Positions 1 through 6,832 of a DNA stretch of 12,727 nt are shown here, one piece after another. The stretch lies in contig JAUILM010000074.1 in assembly GCA_030432855.1 (NCBI GenBank), forward strand, positions 1 through 12,727, read 5' to 3'. Made by a program: the position numbers and the translations under genes. The notes below the pieces were generated by a model. The model searched no databases, was not told the DNA's origin, and saw only the letters and a list, made by a program, of their open reading frames with translations. Positions within the stretch are counted from its first letter, which is position 1. The number at the start of each line of letters is the position of its first letter. This stretch comes from Bacteroidia bacterium. GTDB taxonomy: Bacteria; Bacteroidota; Bacteroidia; Chitinophagales; Saprospiraceae.

Positions 1-183
1 GGCCATACAACATTCTGAGCCGATAGTGAAAAATGAAATACCAGGAGTGTAAGAATGACAAATACCTTAAGATGCATATACCTTTACTTTAAGACGAAAA
101 AATGAAATTATGTTGATCACATTTTATCCGAGAGGACAAGAATCTTAAAGTACAAATTATATTGTTCTAAACACAATCAAGTT

Positions 184-1002
184 CTATGGATCGCAAGAAC
201 CATTTGATACCCCCGGTGTGCCGTAGTTGGTTGTGTGGTATTGGAAGGTGACTTCCTCTGGAGTAAAGCACCAATTGCTCAGCATGTTGTTGTCAGTGGC
301 ACTCAAGTGAGCGGGATCCAACGAATGACTCCTGCCCGCCATCGACGCATCTATGGGGACATGATCAATGACTATTTCATCGCAGCTGATCTCAAATGAA
401 TCACCACTGTTATTCAGGACAATGCCAGCATAAATATAGTTATGAGTGATTCCTCCATTAGCGGAAGCGCTTTTGCCGACTGTAATGTAACCTCCTGCCG
501 GTACCATTAAAGCGCTTCCCTTGTTGATTACATGTGTTCCTCCTCCGTCAGACAACGTATAGCCCTCGATATCAATATCAGAACCTGTGGAATTAAAGAT
601 TTCAATCCATTCTCCCTCATTATCATCAATGGGACTTTCGGGATTTGTCATTATTTCGGTTATTACCAGGTCCCCTGGGTTTACACATTCCAGTGGGGGA
701 GGAGGGGGTTCATTGGCTTCTGAAATACCAGGGACAATGATCCAATTGCCCTTACTAAGATAAAGTGTATCCCCCGTGGCAGACACACTGAAGGCTTGTA
801 TTTCATTGGTGCTGTCAGCATCTACGAGGATGGTAGACAGACCTCTGACACCCAGTGTGCCATCGTCCTGTTGTACTACGACATTGTCGGCCATTACATC
901 TTCAGCCATTTCAGTGACCTTGATGGAGCCTTCGATTTCTAAATTTTGGGAATAAAGTGATAGACCTGGCAATAGCATTGCCATTATGAACAAAGGTTTC
1001 AT
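184..1002 (-). CDS. Secreted lamin-tail-domain (LTD) protein
   Basis: A 272-residue protein starting at an ATG and ending with TAG. The N-terminus is a signal peptide (Lys2, hydrophobic core 4-15, likely cleavage after the YSQ at 17-19) with no lipobox, so it is probably periplasmic or secreted. Residues 20-90 form a short beta-rich module containing a VVVQQDDGTLGVR stretch, a style I associate with Bacteroidota secreted or tail-fibre-like proteins. A linker with five prolines (99-103) leads to a lamin tail domain at about 107-215, recognised from GDLVITEIMTNP, EWIEIFNSTG and IEGYTLSDG, an Ig-like fold used in other bacterial secreted proteins as an accessory domain. The protein ends about 55 residues later, with four Cys after residue 105 (106, 207, 245, 270), and has no recognisable type IX secretion C-terminal domain or catalytic domain. 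The role is unknown; surface or extracellular binding is a guess. The gene stands apart from the uptake module, separated by a 509-base repeat-bearing gap. The domain call is fairly sure, the function is not. Confidence 0.85.
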   Translation of the reverse strand: MKPLFIMAMLLPGLSLYSQNLEIEGSIKVTEMAEDVMADNVVVQQDDGTLGVRGLSTILVDADSTNEIQAFSVSATGDTLYLSKGNWIIVPGISEANEPPPPPLECVNPGDLVITEIMTNPESPIDDNEGEWIEIFNSTGSDIDIEGYTLSDGGGTHVINKGSALMVPAGGYITVGKSASANGGITHNYIYAGIVLNNSGDSFEISCDEIVIDHVPIDASMAGRSHSLDPAHLSATDNNMLSNWCFTPEEVTFQYHTTNYGTPGVSNGSCDP

Positions 1003-1051
1003 GATTAGATGGTTGTGGTTTGTAAAAACTAAAAGTTAGTGGATTTTCATA

Positions 1052-1092
1052 TTAAATCAAAATTTATATCATACGGTCCCTTTTTGATTTAA
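1052..1092. repeat. AT-rich 11-bp inverted repeat upstream of the lamin-tail gene
   Basis: TTAAATCAAAA at 1052-1062 is matched perfectly by TTTTGATTTAA at 1082-1092, with a 19-nt spacer. It lies 50-90 nt upstream of the lamin-tail start codon, where an operator or promoter would sit. Within the left arm the minus strand reads AAATTTTG, one mismatch from the Bacteroidota -7 element TAnnTTTG, but I find no convincing -33 partner. It could be a dimeric regulator site or simply AT-rich coincidence. Confidence 0.35.
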
Positions 1093-1329
1093 ATTGGATC
1101 AGGCAGAAATCATTCTTCGTATCTTATTATTTAAAGTTTGTCGTGGATTTCTTTCGAAAGGTCCACTGCGCAGGGCATTCTTTACCCCAAATTGAGGTCT
1201 AAAGAACCTTTTAGTTTTTTCCATTCCTCTATAAGTCATGGACGAGGGTACATAGTACCCCAGGATTCCTAGCACCTGGGACACGTATTTTTCTAACACC
1301 GAATACCGAATAACAGCTGATCATCCCCT

Positions 1330-1364
1330 GGTTTGGTGGCCGAATCAAAGATTCGGACCAAACC
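1330..1364. repeat. Hairpin-forming palindrome 1 (15-bp stem with a GG bulge)
   Basis: GGTTTGGT (1330-1337) pairs with ACCAAACC (1357-1364), and CCGAATC (1340-1346) pairs with GATTCGG (1350-1356). The loop is AAA, and a two-base bulge GG at 1338-1339 lies in one arm. There are 15 base pairs in 35 nt. No U-tract follows on either strand, so it is not a standard intrinsic terminator. It lies 2 nt from a second hairpin, which suggests a compound intergenic palindromic element. Its function is unknown. Confidence 0.7.
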
Positions 1365-1366
1365 TT

Positions 1367-1391
1367 CCCCTTCGAAGGGTCTTCGAAGGGG
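1367..1391. repeat. Hairpin-forming palindrome 2 (perfect 11-bp stem)
   Basis: CCCCTTCGAAG (1367-1377) is perfectly complementary to CTTCGAAGGGG (1381-1391), with loop GGT. Each arm contains the self-complementary TTCGAA. It is GC-rich at its base and would be very stable in RNA or as a cruciform, but no U-tract follows on either strand. From memory, CCCCTTCGAAGGGG-type palindromes recur in intergenic regions of many Bacteroidota; I cannot confirm that here. Confidence 0.7.
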
Positions 1392-1490
1392 ACTTATGCT
1401 GCTTTCACAAAAAGTTGTCAACGTCTTTCATGAGACCATAATCCCGGGACCTGGGACCTGGTACCAATCTATACTGAGACGTGTTATTTC

Positions 1491-1527
1491 AAAAAAAAAT
1501 CATGACGACAACTAAAGGACATCCTTT
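1491..1527 (-). terminator. Weak candidate terminator of the FG-GAP lipoprotein gene
   Basis: On the minus strand the stop codon is overlapped by a small inverted repeat, AAAGGA/TCCTTT (1522-1527 and 1514-1519 seen from the plus strand; about 5 bp with a tight loop). A run of nine U (1491-1499) follows about 14 nt later. The stem is short and the gap to the U-run is longer than in a normal intrinsic terminator, so this is only a candidate. The stronger hairpins lie more than 100 nt further downstream and have no U-run. Confidence 0.25.
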
Positions 1528-4500
1528 CCATTTTTGATTTGAATCATCTGTACGTAATCATCATTACGGGCGACCAACATATGGGATTTACCTTCGACAC
1601 GGATAAATTCTAGTCCCCGCACATCTCCGACTACCATCAGGCCAGACTTGTCCATTTCAATGGATCTGAAATTCCCCTTGCCATCACCAGCAAGATACCA
1701 ACCGAAACTGGCGTCATTTCGGGGTGTCTCTACTTCTGCATTATATAAATTACCCATGGCAACTACATCGAGATGTCCATCCTGGTTAAAGTCATTCACC
1801 AGCATTTTATTAATGCTCGATATCTGGGCTTCATTAGGAAGGGGGTGCATAGTGTAAGTCCCATCCACATTCTCCAGGTAGACGCTGGCAAATGACTGTA
1901 CTTCGTAGCTCAGGGAATTCTCTAACATTTCAGTGGTGTAGATTTGTTTCAGAGTAGCACTTGCAAAGGAATTGTAGTCTTTAAATTTCATCTTGATGGC
2001 TGGCATCTGCTCGCTGGAGCATTGCCTTCCTCTGACCGGATACTCCGTATCGCCTACTTCATAGCTAAGTACAATATCACCTGTAAGATTTCGGTCAAAA
2101 TCATTTAGATATATTTTAAAGGGATTATCACTTGACGCCTTGTATTTGTAATTCTTACCGAGGTTACCAGCTATCAGGTCTATGTCCCCGTCACCATCGA
2201 AGTCACCTTCTGCGACAGAATACCACCAACCACGCGTATTACCCGGCAGCATGCTTTTGGTCACATTTTCAAACGTACCCTGGTTATTTTTCAGGAATGT
2301 AATCGGCATCCATTCACCCACCACTACGAGATCTTTCCATCCATCACGGTCAAAATCAATCCACCTGGCATCAGTGACTAAGCCCATAGTATCCCAGCCC
2401 TCGGGTTTTACTTGCTCAAAGTGAATTTCGTCTGTACTTTCATTTCGCAGTATATAAGATGCTGCTGGCTTCGGATAGTTTCTAGGCACCAATCTGCCAC
2501 CTACAAATAAATCAAGATCACCATCCTGATCATAATCACAGGCTGTGGCGACGAGACCACTGACATGTACCTGGGGAAGCGCATTGGCCGCTCGAGAAAA
2601 CGATCCATTGCCCTGATTGATATACAATCGATCCTCATAAGCAGGCGATCCTGCTGGCAATTCATTACCTCCGCTCACGATATAAATATCAAGATCGTCA
2701 TCTCCATCCGCATCAAATAATTCAATGCCTAAATCCTCATGATAACGATCTTTGATAAAATCCTGAATATCTAAGAGTTCAAAATCACCCTGATTTGTTT
2801 GTAAATAAATTTCCGACACCTGGCCTATAGCTCCCCCTGCTACATAATCATCAAGGCCATCGCCATTAAGGTCTCCCACGGCTAAGGAGGGTCCCCAGGT
2901 TGAATTTTTATGAGGGAGTAAAACTTCAATCTCAAAGTCGTTAAAATTATTTTCTCGATGTTTGAATGACTCTTGCAGGGTACGATTGGTAAAAAGTTGG
3001 CTGCCAGATGGGACGTCCTTCTTTTGCTCGATCTTTTCGAATTCATGGTAAGAAAGCTCAAGAAATTGGTTGGACTCCACCTCGGTTAAGACACTCTTTT
3101 CTCCATTACTCCATTGAATAACTAGTGAATCAATCATCTCCACATCACCAAGCCCAAAATGCAGACGAGGAGTGACGGAGGAGAAATAACCTCGTACCTG
3201 ATTGCATTCCTGCATTTGAAAACCATCTGATGTGTAGAGAAATAGTCGGGTACCGTACTCAAGTATTTTTCCATTGCCATTGATTTCGCACGTCAGGAAA
3301 TTATTGCTGCTCTCATTTCGATAAATACTCGCTATATCTTCCAGATTATTGATCACCAGATCTAGATCACCATCATTATCCAGATCACTAAATGCCACAC
3401 CATTGGAAAAAGTCTCTTCATCAAAACCCCAATCATCGGCTACTTTCTTAAATGTAAGATCCCCCTGATTTTTAAACATATAGTTTGGCATTTTCTGGGA
3501 GGGTAGTTTATCCAGATAATTTTTGAGCTCCACCTTTTCTTCCTGTCCATGATAGGCGCTGTCTTTCTCCATTTTGTCAAAGAACTCCCGGTGTTCGGCA
3601 TAAAAGTCCTTATTATTCACATCGCGTCTCACACCATTGGTCACGAAAATATCCTTCCAGCCATCGTTGTCATAGTCTGCCACTAAACCTGCCCAGCTCC
3701 AATCGGTAGAGGCCACTCCTGCCAATCGGGAGACATTGCTAAATAAGGGTACATCTCCCTGTAGGCTACCCCGGTTGAGTTGTAGGGAATTATACATGTA
3801 CTGATGATTGAGACCCAAACCTACCGAGCTGTAAAATGCAGTTGGATCCATGGCTGACATATTGGCCTTGGATCGAAAATTATCTTCAGCTGACATGTCC
3901 AATTGAAAAATATCCACCAGACCATCATTATTGTAATCTGCAATATCCGCTCCCATACCAAAAAAGGAAATTTGCTGAAGACTTGTATCAGTGATATCGG
4001 TAAATGTCCCGTCCTGATTATTTAAGTATAGAAAATCAGGTGCATTAAAATCATTGGATACGAATATATCGGGATATCCATCATTATTTATATCGGAAGT
4101 CACTACGCCCAAACTCAGCCCAAAATTTCGAAGACCGGCTTCCTCGGTGACGTCCGTAAATTTTCCCCCATCATTGCGAAAAAGCTGATCTGAATCAAAC
4201 TTAGGGTGGTTTTCTAACATGTAGTGGTAATATTCAACCGGGGCAACAAAGGATGTGGGAGGATAATTAGCAACATAGAGATCCAGGTCTCCGTCCAAAT
4301 CATAATCAAAAAAAGTGGACTGCATACTTATGTTGGGACAATCAATACCATAATCAGCCGCTTTCTCAGTGAAAGTATTATCACCGTTATTGATATACAA
4401 CTCATTATTGTGCGGACCAAATTTCCCATTTACTGAGCAATAAAGATCAACAAAGCCATCAGAATTTATATCCACAAAGGTAACGCCCGAATACCATCGC

Positions 4501-4838
4501 TCATCCCCCTGAATACCGGCTGAAACAGTAATGTCTTCAAATCGAAAATCTCCCAGATTGAGGTAGAGTTTATTCTCAACCATGTTTCCGGAAAAGAAAA
4601 TATCTTCAAGTCCATCGTTGTTGATGTCACCTATGGCCACTCCACCGCCTAGATACATATAGGGATAGGTGAAGTAATTGTAAGAATGCGTTTCCTCAAG
4701 TGTATTTGCAAAATCGACACCGCTCTGGCTGGCTGGTATTTTTGAGAAGCCAGTGGTTTGTTGCTCTGGAGAAGAACAGGATATTAGCACTAGCAAAAAG
4801 ATAGCTAGTCCATAAGTGAAGAGAAATCTTACGTACAT
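1512..4838 (-). CDS. Large FG-GAP/VCBS-repeat lipoprotein with ASPIC/UnbV domain (CRTAC1-like)
   Basis: About 1108 residues. I chose the ATG at 4838; an in-frame TTG two codons upstream (4844) would add Met-Ile. The hydrophobic signal ends in a lipobox LISC with acylated Cys21, so it is a lipoprotein, probably at the outer membrane. Thirteen Asp/Asn-rich calcium-loop repeats of the form D-x-D/N-x-D/N-G-x-x-D are visible. Numbered from the TTG, they lie near residues 73, 125, 180, 251, 303, 390, 487, 658, 711, 770, 830, 881 and 1018. This indicates FG-GAP/VCBS beta-propeller blades in two groups (about 65-500 and 650-1035). Between them, about 525-595, lies an ASPIC/UnbV domain (EYGTRLFLYT, RGYFSSVTPRLHFGLG, IQWSNGEKS). 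Such proteins bind calcium and mediate adhesion or ligand binding in other systems; no catalytic motif is seen. The gene follows the SusC/SusD pair on the same strand, behind a strong hairpin, and such neighbours are, to my recollection, common in Cytophagales. A role as an accessory surface binding protein is inference. Confidence 0.9.
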   Translation of the reverse strand: MYVRFLFTYGLAIFLLVLISCSSPEQQTTGFSKIPASQSGVDFANTLEETHSYNYFTYPYMYLGGGVAIGDINNDGLEDIFFSGNMVENKLYLNLGDFRFEDITVSAGIQGDERWYSGVTFVDINSDGFVDLYCSVNGKFGPHNNELYINNGDNTFTEKAADYGIDCPNISMQSTFFDYDLDGDLDLYVANYPPTSFVAPVEYYHYMLENHPKFDSDQLFRNDGGKFTDVTEEAGLRNFGLSLGVVTSDINNDGYPDIFVSNDFNAPDFLYLNNQDGTFTDITDTSLQQISFFGMGADIADYNNDGLVDIFQLDMSAEDNFRSKANMSAMDPTAFYSSVGLGLNHQYMYNSLQLNRGSLQGDVPLFSNVSRLAGVASTDWSWAGLVADYDNDGWKDIFVTNGVRRDVNNKDFYAEHREFFDKMEKDSAYHGQEEKVELKNYLDKLPSQKMPNYMFKNQGDLTFKKVADDWGFDEETFSNGVAFSDLDNDGDLDLVINNLEDIASIYRNESSNNFLTCEINGNGKILEYGTRLFLYTSDGFQMQECNQVRGYFSSVTPRLHFGLGDVEMIDSLVIQWSNGEKSVLTEVESNQFLELSYHEFEKIEQKKDVPSGSQLFTNRTLQESFKHRENNFNDFEIEVLLPHKNSTWGPSLAVGDLNGDGLDDYVAGGAIGQVSEIYLQTNQGDFELLDIQDFIKDRYHEDLGIELFDADGDDDLDIYIVSGGNELPAGSPAYEDRLYINQGNGSFSRAANALPQVHVSGLVATACDYDQDGDLDLFVGGRLVPRNYPKPAASYILRNESTDEIHFEQVKPEGWDTMGLVTDARWIDFDRDGWKDLVVVGEWMPITFLKNNQGTFENVTKSMLPGNTRGWWYSVAEGDFDGDGDIDLIAGNLGKNYKYKASSDNPFKIYLNDFDRNLTGDIVLSYEVGDTEYPVRGRQCSSEQMPAIKMKFKDYNSFASATLKQIYTTEMLENSLSYEVQSFASVYLENVDGTYTMHPLPNEAQISSINKMLVNDFNQDGHLDVVAMGNLYNAEVETPRNDASFGWYLAGDGKGNFRSIEMDKSGLMVVGDVRGLEFIRVEGKSHMLVARNDDYVQMIQIKNGKDVL

Positions 4839-4862
4839 AATCAATAACTAGACATGAGTTCT

Positions 4863-4910
4863 AAAAATAGTATAACCTCTGTCATAATGCTTGACAGAGG
4901 TTATACTTTT
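4863..4910 (-). terminator. Strong hairpin terminator after the SusD-like gene (possibly bidirectional or an attenuator)
   Basis: A perfect 16-bp inverted repeat, AGTATAACCTCTGTCA at 4869-4884 and its complement at 4892-4907, has a 7-nt loop. In the minus-strand transcript the stem is followed by A and then five U (plus-strand A-run 4863-4867), as in an intrinsic terminator. On the plus side four T (4907-4910) also follow. It starts about 48 nt after the SusD stop and ends about 30 nt before the ATG of the FG-GAP lipoprotein, which leaves almost no room for a separate promoter. It may therefore lower expression of the last gene relative to susC/susD, or be conditionally read through. Confidence 0.8.
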
Positions 4911-4955
4911 ATTGGTGATCTATCAGATATACCCAGGATGGATCGAAATCATCTA

Positions 4956-6824
4956 TCAATAACCAGGGTTTTGGATGAGAGATGGATCCCTATCAATTTC
5001 TGTCTGACTAATCGGCATGAAGTAGACATGATCCTGCCAGATTCGATTTTCAAATACAATCTCGGTAGGTGTATATGTGTAATCAAAGACGTCTCTATCC
5101 TTCTTGTAGGTAGTTACCGCTCCTGTACCGGGCTTCTGTGAGCCCTGCACCAGTACCTGCTGCACCTGCTTATCAAGCGAATAAGGTCCTTCCAGCCATC
5201 GTTTCATATCGAATAGACGATGATCTTCATTTACCAACTCTTTATCCCGCTCACGCTTATACAGTTCCAAAAGAGCATCTCCCGACTCGGTCACTGCGGG
5301 TAGACCATTGCGGAATCTCAGTTTGTTCAACCATTCAATAGCTTCCGACTCATTACCCAGGTTTATATTGGCTTCTACGTAATCCAGTAAAATCTCGCTG
5401 TAGCGTATGTAGGGAGCATCTACCTTCTGCAAGTTGTTTGGCCATGATGCAGGCAAAGTTGGGTCAGAAAATTTCTTGAAGTAGTATCCAGTTCTAGATC
5501 CGTTCCAGTCCTCGATGGGTCCTTGCCGTGTATCAACCCCATTGATGATGGTACCGTCAGAAAGGGTATAAAATCCGGTTTGGATTTCGTTCACATTATC
5601 AAACTTCACCACATCATCCGTACGAGGTTTCCATGGAGCACCATCATACAAGAAAGTTGCGTAGAAACGTGCCTCACGTCCAACATATGGATCGGAAGCA
5701 TGATCTGAATTGTTCCAATCAAATTCTGTCCCATCGGCCATGCCATACTTCGATGCCAGTGCTTCTGTGGGAGTGGTACCTGCCCACTCATGATATCCAT
5801 TCGGTCCATGATAAAGCGCTACCATACCAGGACCTTGAGACCATCCGTCACCCCCTGGATATGTGCGTGAGCTAAATCCAAATTCTTCAATGCTTCGACC
5901 CCAGATAAAATCAGGGTTTTGATCACCTTGCAACCAGATATCCTCATAATTCTGCTGTGCTTCTTCAAAAGAAGCAGGTTCGCTAAGGTCTAATTTATAT
6001 CCGGTCGTGGCATCCAGTAGTGCCTTGGCAGCAGTAGCGGCTGCCTGCCACCGGGCTTCTTGCGATCCACCAGTATAACCAATCAACTCTCGATTGCCAT
6101 ACGAAGCAATGGTAGACACTGATTCTGCTTTGCTGGGCTCGTAAAGATCACTGGCCGCATGCGTAAGTACCCGTGCTTTCAGTGCCAGCGCGGTGATTCG
6201 GTGAGCACGTGAAGTATTGGGTGCTACATCAGCCAAAAGATTGATGGCCTGATCAATATCAGAAATAATCAGATTGACCGTCTCTTCAAATGTACCACGC
6301 GGGTTGTTAGCTTCGCTATCCAACGTCAGTGGCTCAGTCAAAAGAGGCACTCCGCCAAACTGTCGCATGAGCTGTGAGTATAAATATCCCCGCATAAAGT
6401 AAGCCTCTCCCAGTAAAGGATCCACAAATCCCTGGTCAAATCCATACTCGTTAGCAGTTAGTCGTGCGATAGCAATATTAGCGGCTCGGATAAATGGATA
6501 TAACTCCTCCCAGCTAAACCATTGCATATCCATGTAGTTTCCGGCGGGGTTCATCTTGCCTTCCGTATAGCCATCCACACCTCGACCCGGGTGGGTAAAT
6601 ACGGCGTGATCCGTGAAGGCATCAGTAGTCTCCTCGCGGGTGAGGGTTCCAGCCCAGGTAGCTTGATACAAATCAAGTACGGCGGCTTCAGCCAATTTTG
6701 TAGACGACCACACACTACTTTCTCCTATCTGATCCAGAGGCGTAGTTTCCAGGAAGTCGTCTTTACAATCGGTAAACAGAAAACCCGCTGCAAAAATTAT
6801 TAGAAGTTTATATATGTTTTTCAT
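4956..6824 (-). CDS. SusD/RagB-family outer-membrane nutrient-binding lipoprotein
   Basis: A 622-residue protein from an ATG 8 nt after the SusC stop, so translation of the pair is probably coupled. A lipoprotein signal ends at FTDC, with acylated Cys20 followed by KDDFLETTP, the classic start of mature SusD proteins. The N-terminal helical (TPR-like) SusD region spans about 20-230 and includes AYFMRGYLYSQLMRQFGGVPLL at 141-162. The RagB/SusD C-terminal domain spans about 300-622, with RYSEILLDYVEA (474-485), WLNKLRFRNGLP (498-509) and KRERDKELVNEDHRLFDMKRW (523-543). The C-terminus NPGY is family-typical. SusD proteins sit on the cell surface, form a lid over the SusC barrel and bind the substrate. 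The ligand cannot be predicted from sequence; the nearby sulfatase makes a sulfated compound plausible. A strong hairpin terminator follows. Confidence 0.97.
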   Translation of the reverse strand: MKNIYKLLIIFAAGFLFTDCKDDFLETTPLDQIGESSVWSSTKLAEAAVLDLYQATWAGTLTREETTDAFTDHAVFTHPGRGVDGYTEGKMNPAGNYMDMQWFSWEELYPFIRAANIAIARLTANEYGFDQGFVDPLLGEAYFMRGYLYSQLMRQFGGVPLLTEPLTLDSEANNPRGTFEETVNLIISDIDQAINLLADVAPNTSRAHRITALALKARVLTHAASDLYEPSKAESVSTIASYGNRELIGYTGGSQEARWQAAATAAKALLDATTGYKLDLSEPASFEEAQQNYEDIWLQGDQNPDFIWGRSIEEFGFSSRTYPGGDGWSQGPGMVALYHGPNGYHEWAGTTPTEALASKYGMADGTEFDWNNSDHASDPYVGREARFYATFLYDGAPWKPRTDDVVKFDNVNEIQTGFYTLSDGTIINGVDTRQGPIEDWNGSRTGYYFKKFSDPTLPASWPNNLQKVDAPYIRYSEILLDYVEANINLGNESEAIEWLNKLRFRNGLPAVTESGDALLELYKRERDKELVNEDHRLFDMKRWLEGPYSLDKQVQQVLVQGSQKPGTGAVTTYKKDRDVFDYTYTPTEIVFENRIWQDHVYFMPISQTEIDRDPSLIQNPGY

Positions 6825-6832
6825 GTCTTTTC

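Larger units (their letters stand above)
1003..1511. other. 509-base intergenic region with inverted repeats and short tandem repeats
   Basis: No gene is supported here; the short open frames show no recognisable domain and no coding context. Visible structure consists of an AT-rich inverted repeat at 1052-1092, a 6-bp hairpin GGGTAC/GTACCC at 1246-1260 with loop ATA, a doubled 7-mer ACCGAAT at 1298-1311, two adjacent hairpins at 1330-1364 and 1367-1391, a doubled 7-mer GGGACCT at 1446-1459, and a run of nine A at 1491-1499 (nine U in a minus-strand transcript). The 9-mer ACCTGGGAC occurs at both 1274-1282 and 1449-1457, on either side of the two hairpins. The region lies 3' of the FG-GAP lipoprotein gene and 5' of the lamin-tail gene, so it must hold the latter's promoter and any terminator of the former. 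Confidence 0.75.

Noticed and set aside
1099..1299. A 66-codon minus-strand open frame in the repeat-bearing intergenic region
   Set aside because: It has no recognisable domain, it runs through the GGGTAC/GTACCC hairpin and ends near the ACCTGGGAC repeat, and it has no coding context. More likely a chance frame or an unrecognisable remnant.
1330..1391. The two adjacent hairpins as the transcription terminator of the FG-GAP gene
   Set aside because: Neither is followed by a U-run on either strand and they lie more than 100 nt past the stop codon; repeat element is the better description.
4838..4844. TTG at 4844 as start of the FG-GAP lipoprotein
   Set aside because: An in-frame ATG lies only two codons downstream and gives an equally complete lipoprotein signal; ATG is the stronger start. 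TTG use cannot be excluded.
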